From JAVVTQ01 sp036653595 (GTDB lineage Bacteria; Bacillota; Clostridia; Oscillospirales; Ruminococcaceae), in NCBI GenBank assembly GCA_036653595.1, contig JAVVTQ010000027.1, positions 1 to 19,819 of the forward strand: 19,819 nucleotides of DNA, given 5' to 3'. Position numbers and translations under genes: made by a program. The notes beneath the pieces are model-generated. The model was given only the letters and a program-made list of their open reading frames with translations, did no database searches and was not told the origin of the DNA. Positions 1 to 5,999 of this stretch are shown here, piece after piece (position 1 is the first letter of the stretch; each line of letters opens with the position of its first letter).

Positions 1-1
1 G

Positions 2-382
2 CTCTGTCTCATTTTGAAATGAGCGCACGGCCATCACTGCCTTTTTGTATTCCTCATGCAGCCGCACCATCTGCGCATTCTGTTCGTAGTATGTTTTTTT
101 CAGCTGCTCATTTTCCGCGCTCGCGCTGTCAAGCGCAGTCTTAACCTGTCGGAATTGGACAGCCATTGCGTCCTGCTTGCCGCTTTCGGAGCTTGACGAA
201 CACTGCGTCACAACCGAGGACCGCACCGCCGCTTCCAGATTTGCCTTGAGCTCGCCCAGCTCATTTTCCAGCTCTGCCTTTTTTGCCGTGTGGGCGTTTA
301 TGAGGTCGCTCAAATAAAGCAAAACCTCTTCCTTGTCAAAGCCGAAGATTGCGGAGGTGAAAAGCTTGTTCTTTTTTTTCAT
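2..382 (-). CDS. Partial DivIVA-like coiled-coil protein (N-terminal 127 residues)
   Basis: Read on the minus strand from the ATG at 382, the frame stays open to the left edge, so the C-terminus lies outside the window. The start is supported by GGGAGG about 10 bases upstream. The protein begins MKKKNKLFTSAIFGFDKEEV and continues with LLYLSDLI, then a long Glu/Lys/Ala/Gln-rich stretch with few helix breakers and no signal peptide or membrane segment. A short N-terminal motif with GF-D-x-E-x-V followed by an extended coiled coil is the layout of DivIVA/GpsB-type proteins, which bind curved or septal membrane and recruit cell-envelope machinery. That family link is an inference from layout and one motif. 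It follows the surface operon in the same direction but has a candidate promoter of its own in the 128-base gap, so it may be a separate unit. Confidence 0.6.
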   Translation of the reverse strand, partial: MKKKNKLFTSAIFGFDKEEVLLYLSDLINAHTAKKAELENELGELKANLEAAVRSSVVTQCSSSSESGKQDAMAVQFRQVKTALDSASAENEQLKKTYYEQNAQMVRLHEEYKKAVMAVRSFQNETE

Positions 383-478
383 CGACGAGTATCCTCCCTG
401 TAATTGCGGTTTTTATGGGAAGCCGGCATATTTATAGCTTCAAATCGCATAAAGCGGCAAAATTCCGGAGAATTCTGT

Positions 479-506
479 TCTATATCCACTTTAGTATAGA
501 CTTCAA
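479..506 (-). promoter_or_regulatory. Candidate sigma-A promoter for the DivIVA-like gene
   Basis: On the minus strand TTGAAG (506-501) is followed after 16 bases by TATAGA (484-479), a reasonable match to the housekeeping -35/-10 pair. It lies just downstream of the stop codon of the small membrane protein gene and about 100 bases before the DivIVA-like start. Seen by eye only. Confidence 0.4.
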
Positions 507-510
507 AGCA

Positions 511-1056
511 TCACTCGTCAACATAGAAGGTCATTGCCTGCGCGGCCTCGCCGACAGGCTTTTGCGTCTTTGCGTCATACGCGGTAAACAATGCTATGAC
601 GGCATATTCGCCGCCTTTAAGATCTGCATTCAGACGTTTGCTCATCACATATTCGCCCGGATTAATCAGCCCTGTCTTTAAAACAGTCTCGCCCGTCTCG
701 GCCAGCGAATATGTCAAGCTGTACGAATAGCTGCAATTTTCTGAAATCTCAATTCTCAAATCTCCCTCTCCGTGCGGGAGCGTGAACCGCGGCCCGTCAT
801 TGATTGAGATGTGCTGCATGTCTTTCGATATTGTCCTATCCGTTTCCTCGACGAACGCCACATTTTCTGCTGCGCCGAGCATCCTCGCTGTGCCGACATC
901 TGCACCGGTTCTTTCGGATGAGATTATTATAAAAAACGCAAGCGCGACGATGTTGCAGCATATCAGTACGCCAAAAATCACTTTAAAGAAGCGAGAGCGC
1001 ACCTTGGTTTTGTTTGTCTCTTCGTTTGTGTCTTTTGTTTTTCCGTGCTCTTCCAA
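511..1056 (-). CDS. Single-pass membrane protein with extracellular beta domain (paralogue D)
   Basis: This 181-residue protein has a charged cytoplasmic N-terminus (residues 1-23), one membrane segment (about 24-45) and an extracellular domain. The extracellular part carries the family signature seen in three other proteins of this cluster: a strand like HISINDGPRF, then GETVLKTGLINPGEYV (about 122-137), then GGEYAVIALFTAYDAKT (148-164). It is shorter than its paralogues and lacks the LNRxV helix before the first strand. The start is the TTG at 1056, because no ATG or GTG occurs in frame before the membrane segment apart from an internal valine codon. It begins 6 bases after the sortase stop, with GGAGAGG inside the end of the sortase gene as the likely ribosome binding site. 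It is the last gene of the surface operon. I do not recognise the family; tethering or assembly of the surface polymer is an inference from position. Confidence 0.8.
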   Translation of the reverse strand: MEEHGKTKDTNEETNKTKVRSRFFKVIFGVLICCNIVALAFFIIISSERTGADVGTARMLGAAENVAFVEETDRTISKDMQHISINDGPRFTLPHGEGDLRIEISENCSYSYSLTYSLAETGETVLKTGLINPGEYVMSKRLNADLKGGEYAVIALFTAYDAKTQKPVGEAAQAMTFYVDE

Positions 1057-1062
1057 ACCGCT

Positions 1063-1848
1063 TCATTCCTCTCCGTTTATCAGTTTTAAAATGCCGTGCA
1101 CCAAATATCTCCTATCAGTTCCCGTCACTGAACAGGTACACATTGTAAATATTCTATCAGTGCTCGAAGGCGACACTTTGCTTTTAAAATCCGACTTGTC
1201 CTGTGCTTCCTTCAAAAAGCTTTCAAACTCGCCGGCATCGCCGTAGTTCAGTTTGAGATCATATTTTTCTGCGTCTATGCTATATCCGCAAAAAAGCTCA
1301 ATCTCGTATTCTGCATTGGGCGTATACAGCGACATTTTGGGGAATTTCTCGTAATACTCCTGATTTTGGTAGTTTTGCAGACTTGTAAACATCAGGTCTT
1401 TTCTGTAAAAATTGTGCCCGAATACCACAGACTGCATATCTGAAAATTTCAAACTGTTGCGATAGTCCAAAAATATGCAGCCGGCTTCTGACCATTCATC
1501 CTTGATAGAGTGGTGCAGATAGTATTCGTTGTTATTTCCCTGTACAATCGGAAAATTTATCTGTGTGCCCTCACACCGAAGCCATGCAGCTGCATCTTCG
1601 TTTGTTTTCGTGAGGCTTTCAAAGTCGATTGGCGATGAATAGGCTTCGTTTGTCTTTTGCTTTTCTTCTGTCGACCTTAATAGAACATCCTGCCAAAGCT
1701 GCTCGTATACCTGCTTGTTTTGGTTATCTTCGCTGCTGATTGACAAAATTTTATATCCGAAAAAGCCCATGCAGCAAACGCAAATAAAAATAACAAGCAT
1801 CGGCCATCGTCTTGGCTTTTTCTTTTTTTGCTCTATTTTTATGGCCAT
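1063..1848 (-). CDS. srtB: Class B sortase
   Basis: This 261-residue membrane-anchored transpeptidase cuts a sorting signal in exported proteins and joins the acyl end to an amine on the wall or on another subunit. Residues 1-14 are basic and cytoplasmic, a membrane anchor spans about 15-37, and the sortase barrel follows. Class B features are visible: NFPIVQGNNNEYYLHHSI (98-115), EAGCIFLDYRN (121-131), VVFGHN with the catalytic His145, TMCTCS with the catalytic Cys at about 239, and DRRYLVHG with the catalytic Arg at 246 or 247. All three catalytic residues are present. The ATG at 1848 has GAGGG upstream. It lies 26 bases after its probable substrate, the VPKTG protein, and is the only sortase in the window, so it is presumably dedicated to this surface structure. 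Confidence 0.93.
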   Translation of the reverse strand: MAIKIEQKKKKPRRWPMLVIFICVCCMGFFGYKILSISSEDNQNKQVYEQLWQDVLLRSTEEKQKTNEAYSSPIDFESLTKTNEDAAAWLRCEGTQINFPIVQGNNNEYYLHHSIKDEWSEAGCIFLDYRNSLKFSDMQSVVFGHNFYRKDLMFTSLQNYQNQEYYEKFPKMSLYTPNAEYEIELFCGYSIDAEKYDLKLNYGDAGEFESFLKEAQDKSDFKSKVSPSSTDRIFTMCTCSVTGTDRRYLVHGILKLINGEE

Positions 1849-1874
1849 AGTACCCTCAGGGCGTGCACACAGTT

Positions 1875-3113
1875 TTATTTTTTATTCACTTTCGATTCTT
1901 TGTCGTTCCTCGATTTTTTGCAAAACAGCAATATAAATGTTATCAGCAATAAAAACAAGCTGACGCTGAAGCCGATGATGTATATTTTATAGCCATCCTC
2001 CGCGCCCGTTTTTGGAACCTTTGCAGGCGGCGGCGCCGTCTCGGTGCGATCGTCAATCCCGTTGTTGTTCACGTCGGGCATCGTCCGCACTTCATCTATC
2101 ATGTCGCCATTGATGACCATAAGCGCCAAATCAGCCGCGCTGTAAAGCCGTCCGTTTACGCTGTAGCCGACAAGCTTCCACCCCGTCGGAAGTCCGCTGA
2201 CAGTCGGCACATTTGCGGCCGTGAGTGCATCACCGCCGTTTACTGTGGCGCGGGTGAAGTTGAGGGTTCCCAAATCGCCGGCGCGCATCTGAAAATCCAC
2301 GTTATAACGCGCTCTTCCTCCGCGGTCGTCATTGTTGTCATCATTGTCATCGGGGAATGTGCGTATTTCCACCTGTGTGTTGGCTGTCGGTTTATAGACC
2401 GCCAGCTCGGCAGCCGTGTATTTTACGCCGTTTATATAATATCCGTCAAGCTTCCATTTGTTCGGGGTCTGCGGGAGAATCAGCCTTGGGATGTTTCCCG
2501 CTCCAATCTCACTTCCGCGCTTGATGTCGGTTTTTGAGAATGCCAGCGATGCCTGATCGCCGTTTCTGACGCTGTAGGTTATTTCAAAATCGTCTGCAAC
2601 GCGGTTTTTCAGCACAATTTGGACTGTGCCCGTGCTGGTGAAGTTGATCTGAAACGGATTTGACACCGCTCCGCTAAAACCGGGCGCAGTTGCCCTGATT
2701 TCATATTGAATAAGTGGATTGTTTGGTCCGAAAACCTCATAGGTTATCTCATCGCCAATCGGTGCAGCTCCGCTGTTTGGCGTTGTGCTCACAGGGGTGA
2801 CCCTGTTTTTGGCAGAGCTTTTTACTACTATCTCGCCGCTTAGGTTTGGGTTGACAAGATGCAGCGTTACCGTCGCGTTGGGAATAAGGTTTCCTCTCTC
2901 ATCTCTGACTTGTACCGTCAGCACCGGATTGAGAGCATTGACATTTGGCAGGTTTTTTCCGTCTGTTATCCAGATAATCACATCTGTGTGACCGTCGGGG
3001 CTAATCTCATTGCCTGTTGGTGTTGGCTTAACCGCGGTGGCGGCAAACGCGGTCTGGGAAATGCAAAGCACCACAACAATTGCCGCCATTGCCGATAATA
3101 ACCGTTTCATCAT
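1875..3113 (-). CDS. Secreted surface protein with two InlB-B-like repeats and a VPKTG sorting signal
   Basis: This 412-residue protein has a Sec signal peptide (MMKRLLSAMAAIVVVLCISQTAFA split here as residues 1-24), a beta-rich domain with VQVRDERGNLIPNATVTL (67-84, Ig/Big-like), and two homologous repeats at about 175-255 and 269-345. Each repeat has the pattern KWKLDGYYINGVKYTAAEL or GWKLVGYSVNGRLYSAADL and ends in an Asp/Asn-rich, probably calcium-binding linker (PDDNDDNNDD; PDVNNNGIDD). The C-terminus is a textbook cell-wall sorting signal: proline-rich PPPAK, VPKTG (366-370), a hydrophobic span (376-397) and a Lys/Arg tail. It is thus the likely substrate of the adjacent class B sortase. 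The start overlaps the stop of the upstream gene; AAGGAGG lies 4 bases before the first ATG and 7 before the second, so the second Met (3110) may be the true start. It may be the wall anchor or cap of the structure; that role is inferred. Confidence 0.88.
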   Translation of the reverse strand: MMKRLLSAMAAIVVVLCISQTAFAATAVKPTPTGNEISPDGHTDVIIWITDGKNLPNVNALNPVLTVQVRDERGNLIPNATVTLHLVNPNLSGEIVVKSSAKNRVTPVSTTPNSGAAPIGDEITYEVFGPNNPLIQYEIRATAPGFSGAVSNPFQINFTSTGTVQIVLKNRVADDFEITYSVRNGDQASLAFSKTDIKRGSEIGAGNIPRLILPQTPNKWKLDGYYINGVKYTAAELAVYKPTANTQVEIRTFPDDNDDNNDDRGGRARYNVDFQMRAGDLGTLNFTRATVNGGDALTAANVPTVSGLPTGWKLVGYSVNGRLYSAADLALMVINGDMIDEVRTMPDVNNNGIDDRTETAPPPAKVPKTGAEDGYKIYIIGFSVSLFLLLITFILLFCKKSRNDKESKVNKK

Positions 3114-3712
3114 TCACCCTCCTTTTTCGGCTCTTCTGCCGTTCCCGGCACAAGCACCACTATTTTTAGACCTGTGGACCCCGCCTCTTTCAGGCTTTTT
3201 GGGTCATAGCATGTAAAGGTCGCCGTCGCGTCATGAGCTCCCGGCTCGAGCTTTTCTTTGATTTTCAGCTCCTCGATATAAAAACCCGGGTCTATAAGAT
3301 TTGTTTCAAAAAGCACAGTGCCATCGTCGTCCATCACAACCTTGACCTTGAACGAATACTTATTTCCGGGTATGTTTTCAATTGCGACACTCAAAAGTCC
3401 ATCCTTAAGAATGGGTGTGGAATTCATGGCTATGTTCACCTTTGACTCATCGACAATTCGGTTGAGTCTGTCCGCTATCTCCGCCTCCGACATTCCCGGC
3501 ATGATACCTGCTTGTGCGGCCGTTTCGCGCAAAAGCACAGTTTCCGTTCCCTGACAGCCGCGCAGCAAAAGTAAAATTACGATTATGATGATGAGCACCG
3601 CCACAACCGAAATAAATATATTGCGCTGCTTTCTTTGCTTTTTCTTTGTGTCGGTTCTTGATTTCATTTCATATCCGTCTGTCTTTGGCATTTTCTCAAA
3701 CATATTTGCCAT
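3110..3712 (-). CDS. Single-pass membrane protein with extracellular beta domain (paralogue C)
   Basis: A 200-residue protein with a Lys/Arg-rich cytoplasmic head (1-31), a strong membrane helix (about 32-50) followed by RGC, and an extracellular domain. It matches paralogue B closely: IMPGMSEAEIADRLNRIVDE (70-89) and KVNIAMNS (91-98) against LPGKTQSEIEAELNRVVEE and KFNIAMSS, then SVAIENIPGNKY (108-119) and NLIDPGFYI (138-146), ending with a strand rich in Ile/Val. GGAGG lies 8 bases before the ATG at 3712. Its stop overlaps the start of the VPKTG protein, which points to translational coupling of these two products. The family is not one I recognise. A role as a membrane platform, chaperone or tether for the surface polymer is inferred from co-location with the sortase, its substrate and the secreted proteins. 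Confidence 0.85.
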   Translation of the reverse strand: MANMFEKMPKTDGYEMKSRTDTKKKQRKQRNIFISVVAVLIIIIVILLLLRGCQGTETVLLRETAAQAGIMPGMSEAEIADRLNRIVDESKVNIAMNSTPILKDGLLSVAIENIPGNKYSFKVKVVMDDDGTVLFETNLIDPGFYIEELKIKEKLEPGAHDATATFTCYDPKSLKEAGSTGLKIVVLVPGTAEEPKKEGE

Positions 3713-3739
3713 TTATCAGTTCCTCCGGCGAACAGTTAA

Positions 3740-4483
3740 TTATTTATTTTTATATGCCAGCACTATGTTGAGCTGTGTCGAGCCCATCTCACGCTTTGTT
3801 TCGGGGTCAAGCGCATGGAATGTTGCAATCGCGTCATACGCCGTCATGTCGCCGTCTCCCGCGTGCGGAAGTGTGCCGTCCATCGTCGCCTCACCTATGC
3901 AAAAACCGGGTTCAATTATGCCGGATTTGTATACTACAAGCTCTTTTCCGGTATTCGGGTCGATATAAACTATGTCGACGCGCATCAGGTATCTGTTTCC
4001 CGGCACATTTTCTATGTTGACGCGTCCCTTTTCACCGTCTATGGACACAACCGAGCTCATGGCAATGTTAAACTTGCCCTCTTCCACAACTCTGTTTAGC
4101 TCCGCTTCGATTTCACTCTGGGTTTTTCCCGGAAGTGAGCCCTCCAGCGCCTCTGTGTCCAAGGCATGCGGATCTCGGCTGAGGTAGTATTTCCAAGTGC
4201 AGCAGCCACCTACTCCGAGAAGAAGCAGCACTATCAAAATTATCAAAATCACCCTAAGCCGCTTGCCTCTGCGCTCGCGCTTGAGCTGGCCCTTGACCTC
4301 GTAGGAATGATAGCTTTGCGGATGCGCCGCATCATTTCGATTCTGCTCGAGCGGCTCATCCATATCGCTTTTTTGGCTGTTTTGTGAGCCGTAGGCGCTC
4401 TGCGACTGTCTGTCATTGTTTTTATATTCCAAAAGCTGTCTTTCAATTAATTCGCGCTCTTTATCCGTCAGTTTTTTACCCAA
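3740..4483 (-). CDS. Single-pass membrane protein with extracellular beta domain (paralogue B)
   Basis: This is the longest of the four paralogues (247 residues from the start preferred here). It has a hydrophilic, Gln/Asn/Ser-rich cytoplasmic tail of about 70 residues, a basic stop (KRERRGKRLR), a membrane helix (about 78-96) and an extracellular domain. That domain has the shared elements LPGKTQSEIEAELNRVVEEG, FNIAMSS, VNIENVPGNRY, SGIIEPGFCI and a final strand TQLNIVLAY. The start is chosen as TTG at 4483 because GGAGG ends 8 bases before it. The in-frame GTG at 4498 overlaps that ribosome binding site and would add five residues. The gap to the next gene (paralogue C) is 27 bases. A large hairpin stands between this gene and the upstream pilin-like gene, so its expression may be set below that of the pilin-like protein. 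Function is unknown. Confidence 0.85.
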   Translation of the reverse strand: MGKKLTDKERELIERQLLEYKNNDRQSQSAYGSQNSQKSDMDEPLEQNRNDAAHPQSYHSYEVKGQLKRERRGKRLRVILIILIVLLLLGVGGCCTWKYYLSRDPHALDTEALEGSLPGKTQSEIEAELNRVVEEGKFNIAMSSVVSIDGEKGRVNIENVPGNRYLMRVDIVYIDPNTGKELVVYKSGIIEPGFCIGEATMDGTLPHAGDGDMTAYDAIATFHALDPETKREMGSTQLNIVLAYKNK

Positions 4484-4509
4484 TGTGTTTTCCTCCACTA
4501 GATGTACTG

Positions 4510-4559
4510 CGGCTCCGACACAAGGAAAGCAAATTGTTGCTGTCCTTGTGTCGGAGCCG
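4510..4559 (-). other. Long intercistronic stem-loop (hairpin I)
   Basis: An inverted repeat of 17 perfect base pairs (4510-4526 with 4543-4559) continues after one mismatch with five more pairs around a four-base loop (4533-4536). It lies between the pilin-like gene and paralogue B and would form in their shared transcript. No U-tract follows on the minus strand, so it looks like an mRNA processing or 3'-end stabilising element rather than a terminator. Confidence 0.7.
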
Positions 4560-4583
4560 GCGCACTTCGCCGGCTCCTTTTTT
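4553..4583 (+). terminator. Intrinsic terminator facing the plus strand (hairpin II)
   Basis: A 10-bp GC-rich stem (4553-4562 with 4568-4577, five-base loop) is followed on the plus strand by six Ts (4578-4583). That is a canonical intrinsic terminator on the strand that carries no gene here. On the minus strand it is only a stem preceded by an A-tract. Seven bases (4553-4559) are shared with hairpin I, so the two cannot be fully formed together. Confidence 0.6.
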
Positions 4584-4617
4584 AGGATCCGCGTCTCTGT
4601 CTCTTTATGTCTTAGGC

Positions 4618-5304
4618 TTAGAAGCCTGCCTTTGTCCTGTCGTTTCCGATGTAGGAATTGACGGAGTTTGCTGTCAGATACTCTCCATTTGCGCCTACGG
4701 GGTTAAGAGTGTATTTCAGCACAAACTGCGCTGCCGCTGCCGCTGCCGGATAATTTTGTGCAGTGTCAATTGTGGGCAGAACGTCGAGCACCAAACTTGC
4801 ATTTGCCGCTATCACAGCACCGGCAAGCGGTTTTGTGTTGTTTACAAATCCGGCATCTGAAACCGGTACCGGCGTTGCGTTGGACACTGCCGGAAGCGTC
4901 ACCTGCATTGCTGCCGCGCCAAGCTTAAGCTGGAGAACATTTGCTCCTGTCGGTAGACCATTGACGAGTGTCCATGTGGCTGCGGGCGCCTGCTGTACCG
5001 TCATTGACTTTACGGCAATTGGTGTTCCCCCTGCGACCGCTGTGTTTTTGATAGAGTACGCCATTTCATTTGTTGTTGTGGGCGCGATGACCTTGCAGCC
5101 TGTTGGCGTAGCCTTGGTTATTGCGAGTGTGATATAGAGAGGAACCTCAAAGCTCACAGAGCCTGCGAGGTTTGCCGGGTCATAGTCGTACACCTGAACT
5201 CCGACCGTTGTTTCGCTTCCGCCGCGCGCGGGGGCTGCAAATGTCGGGAATGCCATTCCTATCACCATGGCAAAGACAAGAATGAAGGATAACGTTTTCT
5301 TCAT
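4618..5304 (-). CDS. Secreted pilin-like / beta-sandwich surface protein, 228 residues
   Basis: The start is the ATG at 5304, preceded by AGGAGC, and it gives a clean signal peptide (MKKTLSFILVFAMVIGMAFP then TFA, cleavage near residue 23). A longer reading to 5370 would bury that signal peptide. The mature part (about 205 residues) is Ala/Val/Thr-rich with alternating strands, no Cys pair (one Cys at 70), no membrane segment and no sorting motif. Visible elements are VSFEVPLYITLAI (50-62), YSIKNTAVAGGTPIAVKSMT (83-102), ATWTLVNGL (109-117) and FVLKYTLNP (194-202). The C-terminal domain of the giant protein shows the same order of elements. The layout recalls secreted fibre or cell-wall-binding families such as WxL or TasA, but the second WxL motif is missing, so no family is claimed. 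A hairpin just after the gene suggests it is made in larger amounts than the genes downstream. Confidence 0.75.
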   Translation of the reverse strand: MKKTLSFILVFAMVIGMAFPTFAAPARGGSETTVGVQVYDYDPANLAGSVSFEVPLYITLAITKATPTGCKVIAPTTTNEMAYSIKNTAVAGGTPIAVKSMTVQQAPAATWTLVNGLPTGANVLQLKLGAAAMQVTLPAVSNATPVPVSDAGFVNNTKPLAGAVIAANASLVLDVLPTIDTAQNYPAAAAAAQFVLKYTLNPVGANGEYLTANSVNSYIGNDRTKAGF

Positions 5305-5393
5305 AGTAGTGCTCCTTTTTTTATGTAATATATTTTTTTGTTTATAAACAGCAGCGCTATGTGCCGCCATTTTATGTTTTTAGAGCGCTTTTT

Positions 5394-5933
5394 TCATTTC
5401 TTAATGATAATGTTGAGCGCCATTTTGAGCTTTGCCACATCGTCTTCCGTCGACGGCTTTAGCACCGTTACCAGAGCTGTGGCGGGATACTTGCCCTGTG
5501 GAAGCTTGACCGAAAGGCTGTCTCTCATAATTTGTTCTCCGGGCTTGAGCACCTTGCTTTTGTAGACAGTCTCGCCCGTGTCATCGAGAGTGATTGTGAC
5601 GAGCATGTCCTTGTTGTTCGCAGTGGCGTTTCGTATCGCCAGCAGTCCTGCGCTGTCTCCTGTTTCAAACGTCGGCGCGGGGTTTATTTCGCAGTTGAAC
5701 ATCCCTGAGTCTACTTGTTCTTGAAGCTTGCCTGCAATTTCCTGCTCGCTCAGCTGTCCCTCCACTATCGGTGCCGATTCGTGGTCCTTGGCCTTGATAA
5801 TTCGAAGTCCGATTATCACCCCGACGGCTGTGGCCGCCAAAAGAACCGCCGCAATGATTAAAATGAGCCTTTTTTTGTTTTTTTTCTTTCTGTACTTGTT
5901 TACCTCTTCGGAATCTGTCAAAAGCCCGCTCAG
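5394..5933 (-). CDS. Single-pass membrane protein with extracellular beta domain (paralogue A)
   Basis: About 175-179 residues: a short Lys/Arg-rich cytoplasmic head, a membrane helix (LILIIAAVLLAATAVGVIIG), then an extracellular domain. The shared family elements are EGQLSEQEIAGKLQEQVDSG, FNCEINPAPTF, GETVYKSKVLKPGEQI and a final ALNIIIKK. The start is unclear. AAAGGAGG (5950-5943) is placed nine bases before an in-frame CTG at 5933, which is the reading given here. The next in-frame candidate, TTG at 5921, is 21 bases away. There is no ATG before the membrane helix. A GTG at 5943 belongs to another frame that loses the family signature. The gene lies between the giant protein and the pilin-like protein, so two of the secreted structural proteins flank it. 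Function is not known; a tethering or assembly role is inferred. Confidence 0.8.
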   Translation of the reverse strand: MSGLLTDSEEVNKYRKKKNKKRLILIIAAVLLAATAVGVIIGLRIIKAKDHESAPIVEGQLSEQEIAGKLQEQVDSGMFNCEINPAPTFETGDSAGLLAIRNATANNKDMLVTITLDDTGETVYKSKVLKPGEQIMRDSLSVKLPQGKYPATALVTVLKPSTEDDVAKLKMALNIIIKK

Positions 5934-5952
5934 CTTCGGTCACCTCCTTTGG

Positions 5953-5988
5953 TCCTCCAATGCGCTTTGCACATTGGAGGAGTTTTTT
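5953..5988 (+). terminator. Intrinsic terminator facing the plus strand, downstream of the giant gene
   Basis: A 13-bp stem with one G-T pair (5953-5965 with 5969-5981, three-base loop) is followed on the plus strand by G and six Ts (5983-5988). Like hairpin II at 4553 it is a proper terminator only on the geneless strand. On the minus strand it is a stable stem right after the giant gene's stop codon, and its 3' arm contains GGAGG close to the real ribosome binding site of the next gene. Confidence 0.6.
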
Positions 5989-5999
5989 GACTTCAACTC

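Noticed and set aside
3660..3712. MPKTD-GYE near the N-terminus of paralogue C as a sorting motif
   Set aside because: It sits on the cytoplasmic side before the membrane helix and lacks the C-terminal tail of a sorting signal.
5339..5350. 12-bp palindrome TGTTTATAAACA before the pilin-like gene
   Set aside because: AT-rich palindromes of this length are expected by chance in such a gap and no promoter elements accompany it.
5305..5370. Longer N-terminus for the 228-residue secreted protein
   Set aside because: It would place 22 hydrophilic residues before the signal peptide, and the ribosome binding site fits the ATG at 5304.
5665..5943. GTG-started alternative frame overlapping paralogue A
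   Set aside because: The GTG overlaps the ribosome binding site itself and the translation lacks the membrane helix and family motifs.
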